Positions 33,841-40,886 of a stretch of 64,000 bases of DNA are shown one piece after another. How positions within the stretch are numbered: position 1 is the stretch's first letter; each line of letters starts with the position of its first letter. A program made the position numbers and the translations under genes. Source of the stretch: Chloroflexota bacterium (GTDB taxonomy: Bacteria > Chloroflexota > Anaerolineae > Anaerolineales > Villigracilaceae); the NCBI GenBank assembly GCA_026390015.1, contig JAPLGS010000077.1, positions 56,770-120,769 of the forward strand, given 5' to 3'. The notes beneath the pieces are model-generated. The model was given only the letters and a program-made list of their open reading frames with translations. It ran no database searches and was not told the DNA's origin.

Positions 33841-34617
33841 TCATTCATCCTTCATCCTTGTAAATACCTGTTTGATCTGCGCCTGTAACATTTCGAAAAA
33901 TTCAGGCAGGCGATCCCGTTCATTGAGCGGGACAAAGGGACGCAAATCCAGAACGAAATCCTTTTTAGGAAATGACGCGACTCTTTCAATAATTTCCAAG
34001 TTTGCGACTTCGAATATTTCATAATACGCCAGTTTTTTTCGGAGCATATCCTGCCGCACTTCCGTTGCTTTGGACATTAAATACCACAAGTCGTACAGGT
34101 CGCGTCCTTTCCTGCGCGTCATGACCGCGCGGATCTTCTCTGCGAGAACTTCCTCCTGTGACAGGTGGTAAACATAAGAAGTGAAAAGCACGGGATATGC
34201 GGTTTGAATAATGGAACGATCATTTGAAAAAATTTTTTCACGAAAAGAAAAATCGAGCGCAATGTACGTTTTGTAGGGAAGGATATTCTCTGCCGCCAAA
34301 AGGAATTGCTTTCCCGAAATGCTTTTCTTTTCCTTCCATGTTACGCCTTCTTCATCTTCCATTCGTTTTAGTACAGTTGTGATGTACGCATTGAATTCAG
34401 GCACGGAGAACGTAACCGAAAAATCAAGGTCTTCGGAAAAACGTGGTGCCTGATAGATTAGATGTATGGCTGTGCCACCTTTGAAAAAAAAATTCTGGCT
34501 GGGCGTTTTTTGATATAGTTTTTGCAGGAAAATAAGCTGCAAATACTCGCGGAATATGACGGTTTCGTTGATCTTGTACTTCTTCGCCAATACACTGACT
34601 TGTTCCTGAGTGATCAT
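33841..34617 (-). CDS. AbiEii/AbiGii-family nucleotidyltransferase toxin
   Basis: The 258-residue protein has the AbiEii nucleotidyltransferase motifs in order: FFFKGGTAIHLIY and RFSEDLDFS (the GG...DLDF metal-binding core), and the downstream EKIRAVMTRRKGRDLYDLWYL, typical of the family. In characterised AbiE systems the toxin is a GTP-binding nucleotidyltransferase that inhibits growth or phage propagation and is countered by AbiEi as a type IV-like pair; some homologues modify tRNA. Its ATG overlaps the AbiEi stop by four bases. It appears intact and complete, so an active module is likely. Confidence 0.9.
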   Translation of the reverse strand: MITQEQVSVLAKKYKINETVIFREYLQLIFLQKLYQKTPSQNFFFKGGTAIHLIYQAPRFSEDLDFSVTFSVPEFNAYITTVLKRMEDEEGVTWKEKKSISGKQFLLAAENILPYKTYIALDFSFREKIFSNDRSIIQTAYPVLFTSYVYHLSQEEVLAEKIRAVMTRRKGRDLYDLWYLMSKATEVRQDMLRKKLAYYEIFEVANLEIIERVASFPKKDFVLDLRPFVPLNERDRLPEFFEMLQAQIKQVFTRMKDE

Positions 34618-35192
34618 AAAATGTCCGTTCCTTTCATGGATGGGAACTTCTTCACGTACAACGCAAAGCGCGCCTCATCCAGTTTTGAGGTATCCAATTC
34701 GTCGGTGTGAACAATCGCGAGACCCTTGGAGGTTAAGTAAAGCAGATCAAGCAACGCTTTTTCGGGCTGTGCGATGAGGAATCCTTGAATGGGTTCATAG
34801 CCCCAGAAAAGCGATTTTTTAATCCGCGCATATCGATATGCTTTTTCGTCAACTGTTTTTGTAACCGGTTTTCTGGTCGTCATGCTGGCTACCTCATACG
34901 GAAATTGGGACAGAACGCCGTGAAAATTAAGCGCTGCTTCCAGTGAAACATAGGATGGTTCATAGAGAAAATTGGCAATACTGAAATCATGCGCGCGCCC
35001 GCCGACCAGTATGTACTTATCCCGCTCCAATTTTTGCAAAATATTCTGGCTTGTTAAACGGGTGAGCATGGAAAAGAAAGCCGCCTGCGAAACCTTTGAC
35101 CCCAACATGTCGCGCAGAGTCTTTGTGGTGAACACTTCCAGCTTCGATTGGTAGATTTGCTTTACCAGCACGGTGAGGATTGACGTTTCCAT
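34614..35192 (-). CDS. AbiEi-family antitoxin/transcriptional regulator
   Basis: The 192-residue protein begins with an N-terminal winged-helix region (VLVKQIYQSKLEVFTTKTLRDML, LTSQNILQKLERDKYILVG), as in AbiEi antitoxins, followed by the larger AbiEi domain with YVSLEAALNFHGVLSQFPYEV and GFLIAQPEKALLDLLYL. AbiEi represses its own promoter by binding inverted repeats, and neutralises the AbiEii toxin. Exactly such a perfect palindrome overlaps its start codon here (35183-35225). It is coupled by ATGA to the toxin gene. Confidence 0.88.
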   Translation of the reverse strand: METSILTVLVKQIYQSKLEVFTTKTLRDMLGSKVSQAAFFSMLTRLTSQNILQKLERDKYILVGGRAHDFSIANFLYEPSYVSLEAALNFHGVLSQFPYEVASMTTRKPVTKTVDEKAYRYARIKKSLFWGYEPIQGFLIAQPEKALLDLLYLTSKGLAIVHTDELDTSKLDEARFALYVKKFPSMKGTDIL

Positions 35193-35225
35193 ATACTCTT
35201 GATTTTACGGAGTATATGGAAACGT
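35183..35225 (-). promoter_or_regulatory. Perfect 16-bp inverted repeat operator over the AbiEi start
   Basis: ACGTTTCCATATACTC at 35183-35198 and GAGTATATGGAAACGT at 35210-35225 are perfectly complementary around 11 bases. The minus-strand -10 box TAAAAT (35202-35207) lies in the spacer and the AbiEi ATG lies in the promoter-distal arm, so a bound dimer would block the promoter and the start. The -10 box ends nine bases before the ATG. Confidence 0.75.
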
Positions 35226-35242
35226 GTCAAGATGATGAAAAA

Positions 35243-35272
35243 GAAGGTTTTCACCCTGAGGGCATCTAATCA
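35243..35272 (+). promoter_or_regulatory. ECF-promoter-like element, copy A
   Basis: GAAGGTTTTC then ACCCTGAGGGCA then TCTAATCA. It matches the element upstream of the ECF sigma gene (40298-40328) at about 24 of 30 positions. On the plus strand it would drive only a short RNA into the terminator at 35286-35320. No convincing gene follows. Confidence 0.4.
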
Positions 35273-35285
35273 TGAAAAAAGTAAC

Positions 35286-35320
35286 AAAAAAAAGGACTGG
35301 TCACAACGACCAGTCTTTTT
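35286..35320. terminator. Bidirectional terminator
   Basis: GACTGGTC pairs with GACCAGTC around ACAAC, flanked by A and T tracts. It ends the PH/SHOCT gene on the minus strand. Confidence 0.8.
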
Positions 35321-35326
35321 CATAAA

Positions 35327-35950
35327 CTACATCTTTGCCAGCAACTCTTTTTTCTTTGCCTTGAATTCTTCCTCTGTCACGATACCCTGCTTGCGTAATC
35401 CATCCAACTCGGCGATCTGCTCGGGGATGCTCTCGACGCGCTGCGCGTGAGTCCCTGTTCCTTCATAGCCAAGTTTTTCCTTGGCATTCAGCATCGCGGT
35501 CTTAAATTTGATCGGGTCACCGATCCGCTTGAAGAGGTTGTCACCTGTCTCGCTGGCGGTCAGGATCTCAACGTCACCGTAATCAAACAGCCTGCCGAAG
35601 AACGACTGAGTCATCTTGACATCGTTGACTTTTTCCAGTGAAGAATCAACCACGTTCTTGGTAAATATACCGGAGACCTGGATCACGCGGCGGTTGGTGA
35701 CCACATACTGATGATTATTCCATGTGAAAATATCCCACGTCATGATCGCCAGAGGAATTAATGCGAGCAGGAAGCCAAATGCCGCCAGCGGATTGGTCAG
35801 CGTCATGACAGTGAAAGCCGAGATCACGATCAATGTGACAACGATTTCCGCAATGATCGAACTGAAGAGCACAAACCAGTGTTGGCGAGTAGACAGAATG
35901 ATTCGTTCATTGTCGCCTAACATACTTAGTACATAATGTATTTTTGCCAT
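35327..35950 (-). CDS. Membrane protein with bacterial PH domain and C-terminal SHOCT motif
   Basis: The 207-residue protein has two hydrophobic segments near residues 25-75 (FVLFSSIIAEIVVTLIVISAF and LAAFGFLLALIPLAIM), then a YdbS/bPH_2-type PH domain with the usual YVVTNRRVIQVSGIF and VEILTASETGDNLF blocks, and a SHOCT motif at the end (IAELDGLRKQGIVTEEEFKAKKKELL). Such proteins are found beside secreted or stress-linked proteins; function is unknown. AAGGAGA precedes the ATG. It separates the AbiE module from the STAND cluster, with its own terminators on either side. Confidence 0.85.
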   Translation of the reverse strand: MAKIHYVLSMLGDNERIILSTRQHWFVLFSSIIAEIVVTLIVISAFTVMTLTNPLAAFGFLLALIPLAIMTWDIFTWNNHQYVVTNRRVIQVSGIFTKNVVDSSLEKVNDVKMTQSFFGRLFDYGDVEILTASETGDNLFKRIGDPIKFKTAMLNAKEKLGYEGTGTHAQRVESIPEQIAELDGLRKQGIVTEEEFKAKKKELLAKM

Positions 35951-35997
35951 ATTTTTCTCCTTGAGAAGATCAAGATGTGAACATTGTACTCTTAATT

Positions 35998-36033
35998 AAA
36001 AAAGAGACAGTCATCATTGGCTGCCTCTTTTTT
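35998..36033 (-). terminator. Terminator of the STAND/lipoprotein operon
   Basis: AAAAAAGAG and CTCTTTTTT form the outer stem with CAG/CTG inside. In minus orientation it lies downstream of the lipoprotein gene. Confidence 0.75.
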
Positions 36034-36048
36034 ATTTTGACGGCTGCT

Positions 36049-36720
36049 TCAGGGCAGCGTCACAGTTACGTCCACGCTCCAGAATAAATTTACGGTCAGA
36101 TCATCCAGACTTGGTGAAATACTCACAGTGTAGATACCTGATTCGACCGGCTGGCCGCCTGATTGCCATTTATAAATATTATCTTCAAACACCCAGGGGG
36201 CACACGGTCCATTGCCTCCAAAAATGCAATAGGCCGCGGTTTCTTCGATCTTGGTGTAGATATTATTACCATTTTGATCCACCGAGAAAAAGACAGTTTG
36301 TACACCTTCTCCTTTGCCGATCTCTTGTCCATTTTTTAGGATGATGAACTGTATCAATGAATCGTCTGTAAATACGACAGCGCAATCATACACATCTCCC
36401 GTAATTTCGCTAACGATCCCGCCTGCCCCGCAGGTTCCGCCCGGACTAGATTGAGACGTGCCCGGAAAATATCGCCGGGTGGGAGCAGCTGTCGGCGCGG
36501 GAACTATCTCAGTCTCGGTCGGGATGACCGCCGCTGTCTCAGTTTGAATCTTCTGAGTAGCGGTCGGTATGACCTCTACTGTCGCTGTGTCTTCGGGTTC
36601 GGTTTGGATCGTCTCGGTAGCCGGGGGTGAAGCCTGCGGAACAAGCGAACTACAGGAAATCATAGCCAGCACTGCCAGTAACGGCAATGCCATCCAGCGC
36701 GGGAAAGGTTTTTTGTTCAT
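36049..36720 (-). CDS. Lipoprotein, last gene of the STAND operon
   Basis: The 223-residue protein has a signal peptide (MNKKPFPRWMALPLLAVLAM) with a lipobox ending ISC at residue 23, so it should be anchored by the cysteine. A Thr/Pro/Glu-rich linker (residues 30-85) leads to a beta-rich C-terminal domain with EITGDVYDCAVVF and paired cysteines (TCGAGG, YDCAVV, AYCIFGGNGPCAPW) that may form disulfides. Its ATG overlaps the STAND stop as TGATG, so it is translated with it. I do not recognise the C-terminal domain; a ligand-binding or partner role for the STAND sensor is inferred from coupling. Confidence 0.75.
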   Translation of the reverse strand: MNKKPFPRWMALPLLAVLAMISCSSLVPQASPPATETIQTEPEDTATVEVIPTATQKIQTETAAVIPTETEIVPAPTAAPTRRYFPGTSQSSPGGTCGAGGIVSEITGDVYDCAVVFTDDSLIQFIILKNGQEIGKGEGVQTVFFSVDQNGNNIYTKIEETAAYCIFGGNGPCAPWVFEDNIYKWQSGGQPVESGIYTVSISPSLDDLTVNLFWSVDVTVTLP

Positions 36721-39635
36721 CAGTTACCTCTAAATAGTTCAGCATATCTTTGCTGAATTTCTTCAAGTTTTGGCTGACAATATTTTTTAACAATATCATC
36801 CTGAATGACCAGGTCTGGGGAAGCATCGGCTTGGGATACACATAAATTAAATGCGTCAATTGATTTTTGGTAGGAAGCGAGCGCAGCTGCATTATCAAGT
36901 TTTGCTTCAAAGGCGCTGCCCTGCCATTGATACACAGTCCCAAGATATTCATAGACCTGGGCCAGATAGCGTCGGTACGATTCATGCTCAGATAACGACG
37001 CCTCAAAATTTGACCGGCTTATTTCAAGCAGATGAATGGATTCATCGAATGCGGTCAAGGCAGAATCCACTTCCCCTTCATAAAGCAAAATCGAGCCTTT
37101 TTGTCGAAACGCATTTCCCAAAGATAAACGCGTAATATTCTCAAGCGGGTTTCCAGATTGTACGGGATCTGTTTTCAACTCCAAAGCTTTCTGGTAAGCC
37201 AGTATGGCTTGTTCCGCCAGTTGAATGGATTGCGAGTCAACTGCCTGACCCGACACAATTGCCGCATCCAACAGATCGGCGGATCTCTTCATGTAAACAC
37301 TGCCAAGACCAAAATACGCCTTTGCATAGCCAGCATTGAATTCAACTGCTTTATTAAATGCATCTTCAGCTTTCTGCCAAAGTGCTTCCTGTTGATCTGG
37401 CTTGAACTCAGCAAGGAATAAATATTCGCGCCCGATAAAGAACTGTACGATTTCAGATTGCGGCGCAGACTCTTCAGCTTTGAGGAAAGCCGCAAGCGCA
37501 TCTTCGGTCTGTCCCAATTGTTCCTGAGCCAGACCCATTGCGATAAATGCCGCTGAAATGGATTGGCGTTCCAGTTCACCCTGAACACTGATCCCGGGAT
37601 CGTTGAGGTTCACCACGCGGATGGGTTCTCCGATCTGCGTACTGCCCTGAATATCTTCAAATTTGTATTTATCCTGCGGAGCGATCCAGAAATTCAAAAT
37701 CAACTGCGGAGGATTCGTGCGCGTGTCAATGTATCCATAAAGCAATAAATCCGCATTGATATCAGCGGCCGTTTTCTCTGCTGTGTTTGGCTCTACCAAT
37801 GGCACGCTGGTTCGTGTGAATAAATTTCCTTTATTAGGCCAGACAACTAAATTTGAATCCTCTTTGTTAAGTTCATCCCACAGATAGTTTACGGTCCAGC
37901 CGCTCATGAGTTGACCAGCCTTCGATGAGTGGATCTCGCCCTGTGAATCCATTTCGCCAAATTCTGCAACGGCAATATTGAAAACCCCATCAGGCATTAC
38001 GCGGCGGGCAAATGCTCCATTGACTCCCAATATCACCACGATAACTATGATGGCAAGCAAAGCCTGCACCCAGCGAGCGCGCACTAATCCTTGAGTCAAT
38101 CCTGCTTCTTTTTGTGCAACCTTGCGGCTCGCGTCTAAAAATTCCTGTTCGGCCAGGCTGATCAAATCAGCATCGGACTTGACCCATTCCAACGTTTGCT
38201 TGAGCCGCGCGCCGCGATATAACGCGCCAGAGTCACGCCCCAGTTTTATCCAGTCATTTGTATCTTCGGTCAACTGCCGATGCAGGATCAAACCTGCGCG
38301 ATTCTGATTGAGCCAGTCACGCAGCGTCGGCCACTCGCGGATCAGCGCTTCGTGCGCGACCTCTACAACTCGTGTATCGCCCGGCTCCAATGTGCCTGTT
38401 GTAACCAGACGTGCATCCGTCAGGATGCTTAGCACAGCATCAATTGTGCTTGTGTCAGTCGAACGGGTGATCAATTCAGAGAACGCGGCACGGCGGCGCG
38501 TGTCCAATGAGTCTTCGCCCATCTCTGCCAGTTTGATGAAGATCATACGCGCGATGGGCTGCTGTTCACTACTGAGACGTTGACGGAAAACTGTCTCTGC
38601 TGTTTGAGCGATCGCGCCTCTGACTCCGCCGGCAGCTGTGTACCCGGATACTGTCAGGACTCTGCCCCGGCGGCGTTTCCACGTTTCCAACAAAGCATGT
38701 GACAACAGCGGAAGCGCTCCCGGCTCACTTCCCAAGTCATCGAGGATGATATCCATCAATCCTTCCTGCACCTTCCAGTTTCCCAAAGCGGCAGGTTGAA
38801 GGATGGCGCGTGTCAACTCCTCACGACTCATCGCGCCGATGAATTCCTGGTTCTGTGAGACCAGTTCCCGCAGATGATCTTGAAACGCTAGTTGAGAATA
38901 AAAATCGGCTCGCAGAGTCAACAGAATGGTGATCGGCTGCGGATTAGCGGGATCAATTGCGTGGAGTAGATTTTCAATGAATGCCCGCCGTTCATCATCT
39001 TGACGGCATTGTGTAAAAACTTCTTCGAATTGATCAATGACCAGAAGCAAATGTTTTTTGTTTTCCTGAGCCAGCACTCGGCGTGCAACCAGACTTAAAG
39101 AATTGGGATCCTGTAACAGGTCCGCACGAAGCGTGGTGATGGCGCTGACAGATTCCGCTTCACGAGTCAAGCTGGCAGCGAGCGCATCCAATGGATGGGC
39201 GCTGGGAGTCAAAATACGGATATCCCATTGACCGCTGTCCGTTGGCGGAAGGGAACCATCCGCCAGCCGTTCGCCGCGCCGCAAAGCTGGGATCACGCCC
39301 GCCCGCACCATAGAGGACTTGCCGCTGCCCGAAGCGCCAATGACGGTTAGAAAACGGGAGGCCGCCAGCCGTCCGATAACTTTAGCTACCAGAGTTTCGC
39401 GGCCAAAGAAACGCGCGGCATCTTTTTCATCGAAATACTGCAATCCCTGAAACGGCGGATCACCGGGTTCGGGCGGCAGATTCTCAAGGTCTTTTACTTC
39501 GGCATTGCTGACAATCGTGGATTTGATATTGATGACTGCGCCGCGAAAATCTCCGGAGAGATCGTAGTTATCTCCGGTAGATGCGCTTTTGTTTTTAGCG
39601 CGCGGCTTTTTAGGGGACTCAGACTTGTCTGTCAT
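36720..39635 (-). CDS. Transmembrane nSTAND ATPase with N-terminal tag and extracytoplasmic TPR-like region
   Basis: Of the 971 residues, 24-42 are a tag (YDLSGDFRGAVINIKSTIV) shared with the neighbouring 127-aa protein. The nSTAND ATPase follows: FFGRETLV, Walker A GASGSGKSS at 100-108, Walker B LLLVIDQFEEVFT near 201, then TLRADFYSQLA, PLLSHALLETWKRR and VEVAHEALIREW, typical of nSTAND1. A single TM helix at about 523-540 (VQALLAIIVIVVILGVNGAF) leads to an external domain (FNIAVAEFGE, INADLLLYGYID) resembling TolB_N/FlgO-type modules and about five TPR-like helices. STAND ATPases switch on by NTP binding and oligomerisation. By topology the sensor is outside and the switch inside. Confidence 0.82.
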   Translation of the reverse strand: MTDKSESPKKPRAKNKSASTGDNYDLSGDFRGAVINIKSTIVSNAEVKDLENLPPEPGDPPFQGLQYFDEKDAARFFGRETLVAKVIGRLAASRFLTVIGASGSGKSSMVRAGVIPALRRGERLADGSLPPTDSGQWDIRILTPSAHPLDALAASLTREAESVSAITTLRADLLQDPNSLSLVARRVLAQENKKHLLLVIDQFEEVFTQCRQDDERRAFIENLLHAIDPANPQPITILLTLRADFYSQLAFQDHLRELVSQNQEFIGAMSREELTRAILQPAALGNWKVQEGLMDIILDDLGSEPGALPLLSHALLETWKRRRGRVLTVSGYTAAGGVRGAIAQTAETVFRQRLSSEQQPIARMIFIKLAEMGEDSLDTRRRAAFSELITRSTDTSTIDAVLSILTDARLVTTGTLEPGDTRVVEVAHEALIREWPTLRDWLNQNRAGLILHRQLTEDTNDWIKLGRDSGALYRGARLKQTLEWVKSDADLISLAEQEFLDASRKVAQKEAGLTQGLVRARWVQALLAIIVIVVILGVNGAFARRVMPDGVFNIAVAEFGEMDSQGEIHSSKAGQLMSGWTVNYLWDELNKEDSNLVVWPNKGNLFTRTSVPLVEPNTAEKTAADINADLLLYGYIDTRTNPPQLILNFWIAPQDKYKFEDIQGSTQIGEPIRVVNLNDPGISVQGELERQSISAAFIAMGLAQEQLGQTEDALAAFLKAEESAPQSEIVQFFIGREYLFLAEFKPDQQEALWQKAEDAFNKAVEFNAGYAKAYFGLGSVYMKRSADLLDAAIVSGQAVDSQSIQLAEQAILAYQKALELKTDPVQSGNPLENITRLSLGNAFRQKGSILLYEGEVDSALTAFDESIHLLEISRSNFEASLSEHESYRRYLAQVYEYLGTVYQWQGSAFEAKLDNAAALASYQKSIDAFNLCVSQADASPDLVIQDDIVKKYCQPKLEEIQQRYAELFRGN

Positions 39636-39659
39636 AACCCGTGTGTTTCTTCACCTTGC

Positions 39660-39775
39660 ATGTCATTCTGAGCGATAGCGACACTTGCGCCGTACGTGAT
39701 TTGCTTAGCAAATCATGCAGGTGAGAATCTCTGAAATTATCGTAGAGACCGTTCGCTCCGCTGAGGGAATCACGG
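39660..39775. repeat. Degenerate member of the TGTCATTCTGAG type repeat
   Basis: The gap between the STAND gene and the 127-aa gene holds TGTCATTCTGAGCG and scattered inverted blocks (GATTTGCTTAGCAAATC, GAGAATCTC) that resemble an eroded repeat of the intergenic type. No coding potential is seen here. Confidence 0.35.
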
Positions 39776-39794
39776 TTAAGTGCCGAGGAGACCA

Positions 39795-40178
39795 TCATGC
39801 GCCGATCAGCTTTACAACTGTCAACACAATTTGGCTGGCTATGGTGACCACTGTAGGCATCACCTCCGCCAGATTTTGAGCGGCTTGCTTTAATCCTTCA
39901 GCGGTAATTTTCACCATGGTCTTGTTTGGCTTTTCAGCTTTGGCTGTATCCACCAGAACTTTGGCAGTTTCAGCCACTGCTTCAGCCGCTTCCTGATTTT
40001 TTTCAGGAATAGTTTGCAGAGCTTCGCTCAATTGCCCGATCAGCTTTTCCAATTCCTTGCGGGCATCCTGATCGTCAGTGCGAATTTCACCGACGCTTTG
40101 CTGAACGTTCGTCAATGTGGATTTGATATTAATGATCGAGCCACGAAAATCACCGGATAAATTAATTCGATCTGCCAT
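39795..40178 (-). CDS. Small tag protein with coiled coil and hydrophobic C-terminus; putative STAND partner
   Basis: The 127-residue protein starts MADRINLSGDFRGSIINIKSTLTNVQQ; the NLSGDFRGSIINIKSTL block matches residues 25-41 of the STAND ATPase encoded 160 bases downstream. A heptad-like coiled coil follows (DARKELEKLIGQLSEALQ, then AEAVAETAKVLVDTA). The last 25 residues are strongly hydrophobic (MPTVVTIASQIVLTVVKLIGA), enough for membrane insertion. AAAGGAGT precedes the ATG. Shared tags between adjacent STAND proteins and small partners are known in bacterial conflict and amyloid-signalling systems; a recruited effector or adaptor role here is inferred. Confidence 0.72.
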   Translation of the reverse strand: MADRINLSGDFRGSIINIKSTLTNVQQSVGEIRTDDQDARKELEKLIGQLSEALQTIPEKNQEAAEAVAETAKVLVDTAKAEKPNKTMVKITAEGLKQAAQNLAEVMPTVVTIASQIVLTVVKLIGA

Positions 40179-40297
40179 GAAGGACTCCTTTATAGATAAA
40201 GACTGACGGAGTAACTTGCTATATATGAGATTGATTGTGGAGTAATCGTATCCACAATTCTAGCATTGAAACCAAAAACTTCAAGTGGCAAAATAAT

Positions 40298-40328
40298 GAA
40301 GGTTTTCGCCCCGAGCGGTGTCTAATCA
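40298..40328 (+). promoter_or_regulatory. ECF-promoter-like element, copy B (upstream of the sigma gene)
   Basis: GAAGGTTTTC, then GCCCCGAGCGGTG, then TCTAATCA, positioned 15 bases before the sigma ATG. It matches copy A at 35243-35272. ECF sigma factors usually autoregulate through a promoter like this, so it is a candidate for the SigmaECF recognition site. Confidence 0.55.
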
Positions 40329-40343
40329 ATTAGAATGATCGTC

Positions 40344-40886
40344 ATGAACAGCCACTGGCTTGAACAATGCCGGGAGGGAGATTCACTCGCCATCGAAAAA
40401 ATGGTGCATACCTATCAAAAGGATGTGTACCGCCTGGCATTCTCCATTCTCGAAGATCCCGACGAAGCAGAAGACGGTACGCAGGAAACCTTCCTCTCCG
40501 TTTTACGCGCCCTCTCTTCGTTCCGTGAGGATGCGGCTTTCAAGACCTGGCTGTTCAGCATCACCATCAATGTGTGCCGTTCCCGTTTGCGACGTGGAAA
40601 AAATCGCGGCCGTTTGCATCAGATTCTGCAGAGTCTGTTTCACCTGCGCGGCGAGGTTGAGCATCCCGAAAAAACGGCGATGCAGAATCAGGCGGATGCA
40701 GAACTTTGTAATGCGATCCACACCCTCGACGAAAAACACCGCGTCCCGCTCGTGCTGCGCTACTATCACGATCTGCCTATAGCTGACATCGCCGCGATGC
40801 TTAACATCCCGCCCGGAACGGTGCACTCCCGCCTGAACCATGCGCGCGAAAAATTACGCGCCCAATTGAAGGAAGAACCAAGATGA
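40344..40886 (+). CDS. ECF-family RNA polymerase sigma factor
   Basis: About 180 residues with sigma region 2 (YKDVYRLAFSILEDPDEAEDGTQETFLS-like block, TWLFSITINVCRSRLRR) and region 4 (EKHRVPLVLRYYHDLPIADIAAMLNIPPGTVHSRLNHAREKLRAQL). The start at 40344 (MNSHWLEQC) is preferred to the ATG at 40335, which overlaps a TAGAAT box. Its stop overlaps the anti-sigma start as ATGA, so the two proteins are made in step. It is expected to direct transcription of an envelope-stress or surface regulon under control of the adjacent anti-sigma factor. Confidence 0.93.
   Translation: MNSHWLEQCREGDSLAIEKMVHTYQKDVYRLAFSILEDPDEAEDGTQETFLSVLRALSSFREDAAFKTWLFSITINVCRSRLRRGKNRGRLHQILQSLFHLRGEVEHPEKTAMQNQADAELCNAIHTLDEKHRVPLVLRYYHDLPIADIAAMLNIPPGTVHSRLNHAREKLRAQLKEEPR

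Noticed and set aside
35272-35403. A 43-codon open frame (start ATGAAAAAAGTAACA) after ECF-like element copy A
   Set aside because: It reads through a terminator hairpin and antisense to the PH/SHOCT gene, with no domain or ribosome site.
33841-40886. Prophage or integrative element carrying the AbiE and STAND genes
   Set aside because: No integrase, tRNA, att repeat or phage structural gene is visible, so there is no evidence for a mobile island.
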